Shown here piece by piece: positions 1 to 7,748 of a DNA stretch of 33,952 nt (position 1 is its first letter; each line of letters opens with the position of its first letter). A program made the position numbers and the translations under genes. The stretch spans positions 1-33,952 of the forward strand of contig NZ_FOCN01000024.1 in NCBI RefSeq assembly GCF_900110125.1, given 5' to 3'. The notes beneath the pieces were generated by a model. It saw nothing but the letters and a program-made list of their open reading frames with translations. It did not search any database and had not been told where the DNA came from. The DNA is from Cryobacterium luteum. Lineage in GTDB: Bacteria > Actinomycetota > Actinomycetes > Actinomycetales > Microbacteriaceae.

Positions 1-97
1 TTCGTCGCGTTGCCTGCCGACATCGTGGTATATACCCCTAGAGGGGGTCTGCACTTGTTATTCGCCACGTCGCCTGCCGACGATCATGGTCTAGATA
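1..97 (+). repeat. Imperfect direct repeat pair, 60-bp period
   Basis: A unit beginning TTCGTCGCGTTGCCTGCCGA at position 1 recurs at position 61 as TTCGCCACGTCGCCTGCCGA. After the shared start both copies continue with a similar ATC(G/A)TGGT segment. The first 21 bases match at 18 positions. Because the first copy starts at the window edge, this may be the tail of a longer array that continues to the left. Function unknown. Confidence 0.5.
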
Positions 98-334
98 TTT
101 AGTTGTGCACTCGGAGGTTTCCAAGTTCTCTAAGTTTAGCAGCTCGACGCGGGAACACAGGGCAATTGCTGAGCACACTTCGACCCATCGGTTGGGGTGG
201 GGGCGCGCGCTCAGGAGCATGCGGGAAAGGATCATTGCATGGGGGTACTGAGGCGTAGCGCTCCTCGCTCGAATGTATCGCTGCGATCAGAGCGTCCGCT
301 ACAAGTGTTCGCTCAAGTCTCAGCGTCACTCAGC

Positions 335-443
335 CGATGTAGCGATGTAGCGATGTAGCTGGGGTGAAACCTCCCTATGAGAAAGGTGAGGAAACTGGGC
401 ACCTAAACTTCCTCACGCATGGTTTGGAGAGTTACATCGCTAC
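335..443. repeat. Tandem 8-mer CGATGTAG x3 with an inverted partner
   Basis: CGATGTAG occurs three times without interruption (335-358). About 75 bp downstream, GTTACATCGCTAC (431-443) is the reverse complement of GTAGCGATGTAGC with one mismatch. Direct iterons with an inverted copy are typical of protein-binding clusters such as origins, transfer origins or recombination-directionality sites, but nothing here identifies which. Confidence 0.5.
386..416. repeat. Inverted repeat, 8-bp stem, 15-nt loop
   Basis: GTGAGGAA at 386-393 is exactly complementary to TTCCTCAC at 409-416. The hairpin lies between the two halves of the CGATGTAG repeat set, so the pieces may form one regulatory or processing site. 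There is no T-run after it, so it does not look like an intrinsic terminator. Confidence 0.4.
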
Positions 444-734
444 GGAGCTACGTTTCAAATGATGCCTTGATAAACAGGCGTTCTTGGTATCAAGACACGT
501 AACGCTAGGCCATTTAGCAGCGCTACTGTGCGCTACGCGCTGCCGACCCAGCCCATGCGGTCTGCCTGAAGTCCGTACTAGAAGTGCCACGGGATCGCCT
601 CGCTGCAGCGAGCACCAACGCACACCTCCTGCATAACGCAGTGCTCTGCCATTATGCGTTTGATTGCGGGCAGTCAAGGTTCGCCAGAGGCGCGGCGGCG
701 GGGGCGCAGCAGAGCCGTTTCCTGCTTGTCTGCG

Positions 735-2267
735 TCACCGCCAGCCAGGCTCGACCCGTTCGTAGTTGATGCCCTTTTGGCCCGCCCATCCCTTGCCGAT
801 GCGGCTGATCCTTGGCGCCATCACTGCACGGATCAGACGTCGCTTCTTCGCGAGCTCCATATCCGTCCACTCCAAGCGGATAGCCCCGCCGGACAATAGC
901 GTCAATACGAACGGATCCATCTCCGAGAGTTTCTCAAGCCTCGCCTGTGCTGTTTTGATCAACGGCTCGATCCTGGCTTCTTGATCGAGCAGCAGATTGA
1001 ACCGCAGCTTGGCCGCGGCGTCCGCGCGTACCTCGTTCAGATAGGCGTGGTATCCGGCGATTTCCTCGAGCACAGCCCTGCGGTCAGTGTCGTTTCCTTG
1101 GCCCCGCTCGCCGACCATCGCCAGGAAGTCCGGCCGCTCCAGTCGAGTAAGCACCAGCTCGGTCACCACGGTGTCGAGGTGCTCCTGGCGCATGGCGACG
1201 TGGAATCCCTTCGTGCCGTCAGGTCCCGGCCGCCCTGGCACGCCTGAGCATATATAGGCAAGGTATGTCTTCCTCGGCAGAGGATTGCCCTCATCGTCCA
1301 GCTTCTTGGCCCCTGCGTTCTGCTTGCCGACGCGTGTCGGCGCCCCACAGACTCCACACAGAGCAATCCCGGCCAAGAGATGCTTTGCGGGCCAGTCGTT
1401 CGTCCGCTTGTGCTCTGGGGGCGACATGACGATTTGAAGTTTCTTCCATGTCACGAAGTCGATAAGCGCTGGCCACATGGCGTCGCCGACGATCTCGCCC
1501 TGATGCTGCCGTTTTCCAGCGTATGCCGGCATCGAGAGCATCTGCTTTACTGCCGGGGGAGTCCAGCCGTAGTTCTTGCGGTGTTCCTTACGCGTCGGAC
1601 GCCGCTGTGCAATCCCGCGCTCGTTAAAATCTTTCGCTATGGCATAGAACGTATCGCCATCTAATACGCGGCGCGCGGCCTCTTTTACGATCGGCGCCTG
1701 CGCGGGGTGCTCTTCAACCCGCAGCAGTTCCCGTGTCTGCTCGTCGTATACACGTAGGAAACCGTAGACATTCTTGCCGTGTGGTTTCCCCTTATCAGCG
1801 GCAGCACGCACATCTCTGCGGATGCGCTCGGACGTCTTCTCAGATTCATACTCAGCGTCCACGGCATCTTCGAGCAGGCTCCGCCGATCACGGGCGTTCG
1901 CTGGGTCGTAGAGCCGGCCATGCGTCGTTACCCAGATTCGTACGCTGCGCGCCTTGCATAGGTCGACCAAGTCCACCCACTCGCCGACCCGACGCGATCC
2001 GCGGCTTGACTCCCAGATGGCCAGAACGTCTGCCCCGAACGTGTCGCCCTCGAGATCGTCGATGAGCCGCTTGAAGTCTTCTCGAGCCTTCGTCGCATAG
2101 CGACTGGCGCTGCGGTCCGTGTCGCGGTAAGGCGGATCTGGGTGCAGAATCCAGCCCTGACGCATGATCGATGCTACGTTCTCATCATGCTGTTGATCGG
2201 GGCTTTTTCCCGTAAGCTTCCGGTCCTTCGAGACTCTCAGGTACTCGCGAACGCTCAGTTCTGACAT
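735..2267 (-). CDS. Large serine recombinase (site-specific integrase)
   Basis: A 510-residue integrase of the phage/ICE large serine recombinase class, which joins attP and attB through a 2-bp staggered break. The N-terminal resolvase domain has the Y-x-R-x-S motif (Y9, R11) with Ser13 as the expected nucleophile. A recombinase domain covers about residues 160-280. A zinc-ribbon-like part has C304, C307 and C340, with the fourth ligand uncertain (perhaps H356). A predicted coiled coil follows at about 380-440, as used for synapsis control. The ATG at 2267 is preferred over a TTG 12 bp upstream because GGAGG stands just before it. The start is about 20 bp from the comEC junction, so it is the probable integrase for this element. 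No accessory excision factor is visible in the window. Confidence 0.93.
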   Translation of the reverse strand: MSELSVREYLRVSKDRKLTGKSPDQQHDENVASIMRQGWILHPDPPYRDTDRSASRYATKAREDFKRLIDDLEGDTFGADVLAIWESSRGSRRVGEWVDLVDLCKARSVRIWVTTHGRLYDPANARDRRSLLEDAVDAEYESEKTSERIRRDVRAAADKGKPHGKNVYGFLRVYDEQTRELLRVEEHPAQAPIVKEAARRVLDGDTFYAIAKDFNERGIAQRRPTRKEHRKNYGWTPPAVKQMLSMPAYAGKRQHQGEIVGDAMWPALIDFVTWKKLQIVMSPPEHKRTNDWPAKHLLAGIALCGVCGAPTRVGKQNAGAKKLDDEGNPLPRKTYLAYICSGVPGRPGPDGTKGFHVAMRQEHLDTVVTELVLTRLERPDFLAMVGERGQGNDTDRRAVLEEIAGYHAYLNEVRADAAAKLRFNLLLDQEARIEPLIKTAQARLEKLSEMDPFVLTLLSGGAIRLEWTDMELAKKRRLIRAVMAPRISRIGKGWAGQKGINYERVEPGWR

Positions 2268-2279
2268 AGCCACCTCCAA

Positions 2280-2296
2280 AGGTAACTATATCTGGT
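2280..2296. other. Element/chromosome junction (attL or attR) within comEC
   Basis: Reading in the comEC frame, the codons from 2291 give S-G-A-N-C-A-I-V. ComEC proteins carry this conserved segment, usually preceded by H-L-T-A-(I/V). Here the preceding codons give K-V-T-I, which does not match, and a stop in frame lies at 2267-2269. Chromosomal homology therefore appears to resume at about 2286-2291. The exact core bases cannot be set without the other junction or an empty site. Confidence 0.7.
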
Positions 2297-3949
2297 GCCA
2301 ACTGCGCCATCGTGATCGCGTCGATCATGCTGCTCGGCGGCTACCTTCGGCTGCGTCGTTCCTGGCGCATCGGGCTGTCGCTCCTGACGCTGCTCGGCTT
2401 CACCGTTCTGGTCACCCCGGAACCGAGCGTGCTGCGCTCGGCTGTCATGGCCACCCTCACCCTGTTGTCGATCGGGGCCGGCCGCCCCGGACGTGGTGTG
2501 CCCACCCTGCTCGCCGTCGTGATCGGTCTGCTCGTGACCGATCCCTGGCTGGCCCGCAACTATGGCTTTGCCCTGTCGGTGCTCGCGACGGCCGGGCTTC
2601 TCGTGCTCGCCGGCCCACTGGCACGCGTTCTCGCCCAGTGGATGCCGACGGCCCTCGCCGCGATCATCGCCATTCCGCTGGCTGCCCAGCTGGCCTGCCA
2701 GCCGGTGCTGATCCTGCTGAACCCCAGCCTGCCGCTCTACGGGGTACCGGCCAACATTCTGGCCGGGCCCGCCGCACCGATTGCGACGGTGGTCGGACTG
2801 GTCGCCTGCCTGACCCTCCCGGTGCTCCCCGGCGTCGCAGTGGCACTGCTCGGCCTGGCCTGGCTGCCGTCCGCGTGGATCGCGGCCGTCGCCCAGGGGG
2901 TGTCCCTGCTGCCCGGCACCCGACTGCCCTGGCCGGGCGGTGCACCGGGCGTGCTGCTGCTCGCGCTCGTCACCCTCCTCACGCTGGTCGTGGTGCTGCG
3001 CGGCCCGACCGCCCGCCCGGCCCGCTGGCCCGCCGCGGTGCTCGCCGTACTCCTGGTCGGTCTCGGGGGCTATGCCGGATCGCTCATCGGTGCGGGGATC
3101 GGCCGGGTCGCCTCCTTCCCGCCCGACTGGCAGATCGCGGCCTGCGACATCGGGCAGGGTGACGCCGTCGTCGTGCGCGACGGCGATCAGTACGCCCTCG
3201 TCGATGTGGGGCCGGACCCGCAGCTGCTCACCGTCTGCCTCGCCACCCTCGGCATTTCCCGCATTAATCTGCTCGTGCTCACCCACTACGACCTCGACCA
3301 CATCGGCGGGGTCGATGCCGTCCTCGGCAAGGTCGACACGGCGCTGGTCGGAGTGCCGGAGAACGCGCAGGATGAACGCCTGCACGAACGTCTCGCAGCT
3401 GGTGGCGCCACGGTCCACCAGGGTGCCCGCGGAGATTCCGGCACCCTCGGCGGGCTGCGTTGGAACATCCTCTGGCCCATTCGCGGCGCGACGACGATGC
3501 AGGTGGGAAACCCGGGAAGCATCACGATCATGTTCGACGGGCGGGGCATCCGTTCGATCTATCTCGGCGATCTCGGCGAGGACTCGCAGAATGCCCTGCT
3601 GCGGGCGTCGCCGCCCGGGCGAGTCGACGTCGTGAAGGTCGCGCACCACGGTTCGGCCGACCAGAGCCCGAAACTCTACGCGCAGCTGCAGGCGCGGATC
3701 GGGCTCATCTCGGTCGGCGCCGCGAACAGCTACGGGCATCCCACCGACGCCCTGCTGAACACTCTCGCAGCGGTGGGAACACTGCCGATGCGCACCGACC
3801 GGGAAGGCCTGGCCGTCGTCGCGCCGGGCGCCAACGGCACCCTCGTACTGTGGACCGAGAAGGTCGGCGACCGCGGTCCCCCCGCCACTTCCACGCCCAC
3901 GCAAACCGTGGCACCGGATGCTGCCGGACCGGTCGGTGCTGCGGGTTAA
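2288..3949 (+). pseudogene. comEC: ComEC/Rec2 DNA-uptake channel, 5'-truncated by the integrated element
   Basis: ComEC forms the inner-membrane channel for single-stranded DNA in natural transformation. The fragment begins at the SGANCA motif of the competence domain, continues through many hydrophobic segments to about codon 260 after the junction, and ends in a complete metallo-beta-lactamase-like domain. That domain shows DIGQGDA, the metal-ligand motif THYDLDHIGG and a later AHHGS. The N-terminal region expected in ComEC (first membrane segments, OB-like domain and the H-L-T-A part of the motif) is missing, so about 550 residues remain of a protein usually near 750-800. A GTG at 2312 could start translation but has no ribosome-binding site. 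The missing 5' part should lie beyond the other end of the element. If the element excises precisely, the gene would be restored. Confidence 0.85.
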
Positions 3950-3984
3950 GCTTGATCGACCCCACCAAAATCGAGGAGAGCGCA

Positions 3985-5040
3985 TTGGCTGCACGACCCG
4001 CCACCACCGGTTCCCGCGCCGGCAAGGCTGCGCCCGCCCGAACGAACAAGGGCACCGTCATTCCCCAGCTCGGTTGGCACCAGGTGCGTCCGGCGCCGAT
4101 CGTGCTCGTCACGGGAACCGAAACTTTCCTCGCCGAACGCGCCATCCGCCAGCTGCGCGACTTTCTCAAGCTGGAAGATCCGAGCCTCGAGATCAGCGAC
4201 GTGCAGGCCGACAGCTATGCTCCCGGCGAGCTGCTCACCCTCGCGAGCCCGTCGCTGTTCGGTGAGCCGCGCCTGATCAGGGTCAGCAACGTTGAAAAAT
4301 GCAGCGACACGTTTCTGGCGGAGGCGCTCGACTATCTCGAGAACCCCGCCGACGACACCTACGTCGTGCTGCGTCATGGTGGGGGAGTGCGCGGCAAGAA
4401 ACTGCTCGACACCATCCGCGGTGGCCTCGGCGGCGCCATTGAGATCGTCTGCACCGAGCTGAAGAAAGACACCGAGAAGTACGAATTCGCCTCCAACGAG
4501 TTCAAGGCGGCCGGCAAACGCGTCACGGCCAGCGCTCTGCGCCAGCTCGTCGCCGCGTTCTCCGACGACCTGGCCGAGCTCTCCGCCGCGTGCCAGCAAC
4601 TCATCGCGGACGCAACGAGCGAGGTCACCGAGACCACCGTCGACCGCTACTACGGCGGTCGGGTCGAGACCAACGCGTTCAAGGTTGCCGACTGGGCCAT
4701 CGCCGGCCGCAACGGCGAAGCATTGATCACGCTCCGCCATGCCCTCAGCTCCGGCGCCGACCCCGTGCCGATCGTCGCGGCGTTCGCCATGAAGATTCGC
4801 ACCATGGCCAAGGTGTTCGGGGCTCGGGGCGGTTCCGCCCAGCTCGGCGCCCAGTTCGGCCTCGCCCCGTGGCAGGTGGAACGCGCCCAAAAAGACCTCC
4901 GGGGCTGGAGCGACGAGGGCCTCGCCCGCTGCATCCTGATGCTCGCCGAGACGGATGCCGCCGTCAAGGGCGCAGGCCGCGACCCGGTCTTCGCGCTCGA
5001 ACGCCTGATCGGTGTCATCGCCCGGCGTGGCGAGCAGTAG
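3985..5040 (+). CDS. holA: DNA polymerase III delta subunit
   Basis: HolA is the clamp-loader subunit that opens the beta sliding clamp. The 351-residue product has the family's N-terminal fold start (APIVLVTGTETFLAERAIRQ), the central AAA+-like region without a working Walker A motif, and the C-terminal helical domain ending in FALERLIGVIARR. The TTG at 3985 is preferred: GAGGAGAG stands just upstream, and it gives a normal family length; the frame stays open far upstream inside comEC. It follows the comEC fragment by 35 bp, the usual gene order. Because the gene is expected to be essential, a promoter within comEC or supplied by the element must still serve it. Confidence 0.93.
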   Translation: MAARPATTGSRAGKAAPARTNKGTVIPQLGWHQVRPAPIVLVTGTETFLAERAIRQLRDFLKLEDPSLEISDVQADSYAPGELLTLASPSLFGEPRLIRVSNVEKCSDTFLAEALDYLENPADDTYVVLRHGGGVRGKKLLDTIRGGLGGAIEIVCTELKKDTEKYEFASNEFKAAGKRVTASALRQLVAAFSDDLAELSAACQQLIADATSEVTETTVDRYYGGRVETNAFKVADWAIAGRNGEALITLRHALSSGADPVPIVAAFAMKIRTMAKVFGARGGSAQLGAQFGLAPWQVERAQKDLRGWSDEGLARCILMLAETDAAVKGAGRDPVFALERLIGVIARRGEQ

Positions 5041-5055
5041 CCCGAACCAGGCCGG

Positions 5056-5715
5056 TCAGCGGTCGCCGGCGTCCGCGACCGTGATGGTGGAGCGGTTCAG
5101 GTAGAGCCACACTCCGTTTTGAAAGCTCGGGTTGCCGCAGACCCGGCTGGCCACCCAAACCGGCAGCAAGGTGGTCGACGCGGAGAGGTCGGCCGGCTTG
5201 GCCAGGGCGTCGAACGACGAGGGCAGGCTCGGGCAGAATTCGAGCTGCACCCGACCGGTGATGTCGGAGAACTGCACCGACACCGGCCGCTCGGCGGGCG
5301 GCACCAGAACTCGCAGGGCGCCGAGTCCGGCGACGGCCAGCAGAGCCGCGACGGCGAACACCGCTCCGAGCGCCGACAGCGAACGGATGCGCCGAATCGT
5401 TCGCGCAGACCCGTCAGCCTCGACAGTGCCGCTGCCGGGACGGGCGGGGCCGTGATTGTCGGGGCTGCGGGGTCCCGAGACCACCGCTGCCGCGAGGTAG
5501 AACGTGATTCCACCGAGAAACAGTGCGAGCGCGACCAGCGCCACCAGCCGCTGGTCCTGCGGAGTGACCGACACCCCGTCGCTCGCGTTGAACGCGAGCC
5601 ACCCGGCCACAGCCAACGCCCCGGCGCTGAGCAGGGCGGCGAGAACACGAGCGTGTACGCGGCGATGCGGGCCGCTGGCGTCGGGGACAGAACTAACCGG
5701 TGGGGTGCTCTTCAC
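5056..5715 (-). CDS. Small membrane protein of unknown function
   Basis: A 219-residue protein with three probable membrane segments: about residues 24-44, 58-80 and 112-135. An Arg/Ser/Pro-rich loop lies between the second and third, and a soluble C-terminal part of about 80 residues contains two cysteines that could form a disulfide if it faces outward. The family is not recognised. The start is GTG with no strong ribosome-binding site. It converges on holA with 15 bp between stops and lies downstream of rpsT on the same strand, separated from it by a hairpin terminator, so it probably has its own promoter. Confidence 0.7.
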   Translation of the reverse strand: MKSTPPVSSVPDASGPHRRVHARVLAALLSAGALAVAGWLAFNASDGVSVTPQDQRLVALVALALFLGGITFYLAAAVVSGPRSPDNHGPARPGSGTVEADGSARTIRRIRSLSALGAVFAVAALLAVAGLGALRVLVPPAERPVSVQFSDITGRVQLEFCPSLPSSFDALAKPADLSASTTLLPVWVASRVCGNPSFQNGVWLYLNRSTITVADAGDR

Positions 5716-5789
5716 CGCGTCAGTCTAGTGGGGCGCACCACTCCAGCACCCGTACCTCAACTATCTGCGCTGCCCGCCGGTGGAAACCA

Positions 5790-5820
5790 GAAAACCCCCA
5801 CCGGAACGGCGAGGGTTTTC
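5790..5820 (-). terminator. Hairpin terminator downstream of rpsT
   Basis: GAAAACCC at 5790-5797 pairs exactly with GGGTTTTC at 5813-5820 around a 15-nt loop. On the minus strand the stem is followed by a short T-rich stretch. It lies about 90 bp after the rpsT stop and before the next minus-strand gene, which fits a terminator for rpsT transcripts. Confidence 0.65.
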
Positions 5821-5909
5821 GGGTCTGAGGTGCAGCATCCGCTCAAACAAGACACTGCGGCCTCTCAGCGTGCTGGATGAAACCAGAACGGATCAGACGA
5901 GGGCGCTGA

Positions 5910-6173
5910 TCAGACCAGTGCGCCGACAGCCTTAGCGATGGCCGACTTCTTGTTCGCAGCCTGGTTCTGGTGGATGACACCCTTGCTGACGGCCTTGTCG
6001 AGCTTCTTGGAAGCAAAGGCGAGACCGACGACGGCCTTGTCCTTGTCGCCAGCGGCAATCGCGGTGCGCGTCGCGCGGATCGCGGACTTGAACTCGCTCT
6101 TGACGGCTTTGTTGCGCTCCTGGGACTTCTTGTTGGTGCCAATTCGCTTGATCTGCGACTTGATATTTGCCAC
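5910..6173 (-). CDS. rpsT: 30S ribosomal protein S20
   Basis: S20 binds 16S rRNA early in small-subunit assembly. The 87-residue product has the typical start [20 protein letters not shown], a lysine-rich three-helix pattern, and the conserved C-terminal stretch [18 protein letters not shown]. The GTG at 6173 is chosen because it gives the standard length; upstream codons in the same frame do not match S20. Only a weak purine-rich ribosome site (GAAAG) precedes it. It is on the minus strand between holA and lepA, a common actinobacterial arrangement. Confidence 0.97.
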   Translation of the reverse strand: MANIKSQIKRIGTNKKSQERNKAVKSEFKSAIRATRTAIAAGDKDKAVVGLAFASKKLDKAVSKGVIHQNQAANKKSAIAKAVGALV

Positions 6174-6327
6174 GTTTTTTACGCTTTCGTTAGGTTGTAG
6201 TACGGACAGCCGCTCAGCGGGTAGAGGGCGCTTGAGCGGCGAAAATCGTGCGGGGTGGGACCCAACACGCAAGCCAACCACTAACGCTACCAGCAATTGC
6301 TCGCACCCCCAAACCGGTCCGCTCCCT

Positions 6328-6418
6328 CAGCGGATGCCCGCCCCCGCTTCGCCGATGGACGCTCCCGCAGCGGATGCCCACGATCGCTCCCGCTGGTCGC
6401 CCGCCGCAGCGGATGCCC
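6328..6418 (+). repeat. Three copies of CAGCGGATGCCC at 40-bp spacing
   Basis: The 12-mer occurs at 6328-6339, 6368-6379 and 6407-6418, with starts 40 and 39 bp apart, in the gap between rpsT and the hydrolase gene. Flanking bases are partly shared (GCTCCC precedes two copies). This is the densest cluster in the window of the heptamer CGGATGC, which is also frequent elsewhere. The repeat is too short and too few to be a CRISPR array. Confidence 0.6.
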
Positions 6419-6460
6419 ACGCCCAACCCGGACTCCACCAAGCGCGTGCGGTGGCCGACC

Positions 6461-7189
6461 TCACGCGGCGCTGGACACCCGCTCGGCGATCCGCAGGAGG
6501 ATGGCCGTGAAACGTTCCGGCTGGGCCAGACTCGACAGGTGCGTCGCCCCCGGCACCATGAGGACCTGGCCGTTGCGGCAGGCGGCCAGAAAGCGTCGCT
6601 CGTTCAGTCGAAAATGATCGAGGGCGCCGTTGACCAGCCAGATCGGGCCCGGATACGCGGCCAGGCTGGCCAGGGGAGTCAGCGTCGCGGTCGCGCGCAG
6701 TCCGGAATCCATCACGTCGAGCGCGGCGCCGCCCGCGAGCACATCGCGCGCTCCCGCCGCAGGCAGGAGCAGCCGTGCCATGCTCTCGTGTAGCCAGAGC
6801 CCCCGGTCGGGCAGTCGGTGAATGGTGCGAGCAAGCAGCCGGTACCCCTCGAGGAGCACGCCGCGCGGTTCGGCGCTGCACCCGGCGGCGATGAGACCGG
6901 CCACCCGGTCAGGATGCTCGGCAGCGTAGGCGACGGCGTAATAGCCGCCGAGGGAGAGGCCAACGAGCAGCACCCGGCCGCCGAGCGCCGCCACCCCGGC
7001 GTCGATGGCGGCGAGCGCGGCCCGCACCGTGAACGGTTCCTGCATCCGCTGACCGTGGCCGGGCAGATCGATCGCAAGCACCGGGTGCCCGGCGGTGCGC
7101 AGCGCCTCCTCCTGCACGCGCCACATCGTGGCCGAGGCACGGATGCCATGCACCAGGAGAACCGGCACACGGGGCGGGGCAGTCTCCAT
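6461..7189 (-). CDS. Alpha/beta-fold hydrolase
   Basis: A 242-residue serine hydrolase of the alpha/beta-fold superfamily. The strand plus oxyanion motif VLLVHGIRAS is followed by the nucleophile elbow GLSLGG (Ser), an acid-bearing segment NGALDHFR and the catalytic histidine in GATHLSS. The helical cap lies in between. Substrate unknown: such proteins include esterases, lipases and lactonases. The ATG at 7189 is chosen since the fold starts soon after it; an in-frame start 81 bp upstream would add a non-conserved tail. It is transcribed away from the DGPF gene, so the two share an intergenic region of about 160 bp. Confidence 0.85.
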   Translation of the reverse strand: METAPPRVPVLLVHGIRASATMWRVQEEALRTAGHPVLAIDLPGHGQRMQEPFTVRAALAAIDAGVAALGGRVLLVGLSLGGYYAVAYAAEHPDRVAGLIAAGCSAEPRGVLLEGYRLLARTIHRLPDRGLWLHESMARLLLPAAGARDVLAGGAALDVMDSGLRATATLTPLASLAAYPGPIWLVNGALDHFRLNERRFLAACRNGQVLMVPGATHLSSLAQPERFTAILLRIAERVSSAA

Positions 7190-7285
7190 GCCGGTGATCC
7201 TAGCCAGCCGCACCCGGAGTGGGCTGATCGTCGGGCGAGGCTCCAGCCCTGAACCCTCACGCATCGACAAGAGTTCGCGCCGGGG

Positions 7286-7309
7286 TGTCGATTCCGCCCT
7301 GTCTCGATC
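7286..7309 (+). promoter_or_regulatory. Probable ECF42-type promoter
   Basis: TGTCGA at 7286-7291 and CGATC at 7305-7309 match the motifs reported for ECF42 promoters (TGTCGA in the -35 region, CGA/TC in the -10 region), which drive DGPF-family genes. It lies 44 bp before the start of the DGPF gene. The 13-nt gap between the elements is read directly; whether this is the optimal spacing was not tested. Confidence 0.55.
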
Positions 7310-7352
7310 GTCATGTCGGTGTCACGATCAAATGATCAGAAGGGAAACCACT

Positions 7353-7748
7353 ATGCAATACTCACTGCTCGTCATGAGCCAGGAAGCCGGCGACGCCGAG
7401 GTCAGCGACGAAGCCATGGGGTGGGGCCGCGCGGCCTTTGACGCCTGGGCGATGTCGCTCGATGCCGCCGGGGTGCTCGTCTCCGCAGACATCTTGCAGC
7501 CGGTCGCCCACGCAACCACCATCTCGGTGCGTGACGGTTCCCTGCTGGTGCAGGACGGCGCGTTCATTGACACCAAGGAACGCCTCAACGGAACCTTTGT
7601 CATTGATGTGCCCGACCTCGACGCGGCCATCGGCTGGGCCGAGAGGTGCCCGGGCGCCCAGTATGGGGCCGTTGAGATCCGCCCCTCTGCCATCATTTTC
7701 CGCGAAGGTGCGAGGCACAGCCAGGTCAACGAGACAGCTGAGGCCTGA
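7353..7748 (+). CDS. DGPF/YCII-related domain protein
   Basis: A 131-residue protein of the YCII-related/DGPF group, small ferredoxin-like-fold proteins usually encoded next to ECF42 sigma factors. Typical features are the opening MQYSLLVMSQE, the segment DAWAMSLDAAGVLVSADILQ, and the later EIRPSAIIF near the end. The DGPF signature itself is not seen in exact form; KERLNGTFVIDVPDLDAAIGW occupies the corresponding region. The ATG is supported by GAAGGGA 9 bp upstream. The function of this group is not settled; roles linked to oxidative or antibiotic stress have been suggested. The gene appears intact, and its stop codon overlaps the start of the sigma-like frame. Confidence 0.8.
   Translation: MQYSLLVMSQEAGDAEVSDEAMGWGRAAFDAWAMSLDAAGVLVSADILQPVAHATTISVRDGSLLVQDGAFIDTKERLNGTFVIDVPDLDAAIGWAERCPGAQYGAVEIRPSAIIFREGARHSQVNETAEA

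Larger units (their letters stand above)
1..734. other. Gene-poor terminal region of the element
   Basis: No reading frame here looks like a real gene. The open frames are short, overlap each other on both strands and have no convincing ribosome-binding site. The region instead holds short repeats: an imperfect pair at its left edge, a tandem 8-mer with an inverted partner, and a short hairpin, each listed separately. A role as an origin, transfer site or accessory recombination site is possible but only inferred. No tRNA gene was recognised. Confidence 0.5.
1..2290. mobile_element. One end of an integrative element (serine-recombinase type), partial
   Basis: The stretch from the window edge to about 2290 differs from the rest of the window. 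It is less GC-rich, has long non-coding sequence, and carries a large serine recombinase gene whose start lies about 20 bp from a point where the comEC reading frame resumes in mid-gene. A recombinase gene next to the attachment site is the usual layout of phages and integrative elements that use this enzyme class. The other end, the cargo and the 5' part of comEC are outside the window, so it cannot be said whether this is a prophage, a conjugative element or a smaller island. Confidence 0.8.

Noticed and set aside
1..97. CRISPR-like array at the left edge
   Set aside because: Two imperfect repeats with 60-bp period; insufficient and no cas genes. Kept only as a direct repeat.
2260..2300. 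tRNA gene as the integration target
   Set aside because: No tRNA-like sequence at the junction. The flanking sequence is comEC coding DNA, which fits a serine recombinase better.
2312..3949. Treating comEC as an intact gene starting at GTG 2312
   Set aside because: The conserved SGANCA codons lie upstream of this GTG and the usual N-terminal third is missing. There is no ribosome-binding site.
2255..3994. Long open frame on the minus strand (579 codons)
   Set aside because: It is antisense to comEC, has low-complexity Arg/Gly/Gln-rich composition and no family motifs; a typical shadow of a high-GC gene. The same holds for minus frames at 8562-10205, 14410-16452, 18431-19510 and 25520-27514.
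6328..6418. Short CRISPR-like array
   Set aside because: Only three 12-bp repeats, spacers partly similar to each other, and no cas genes nearby.
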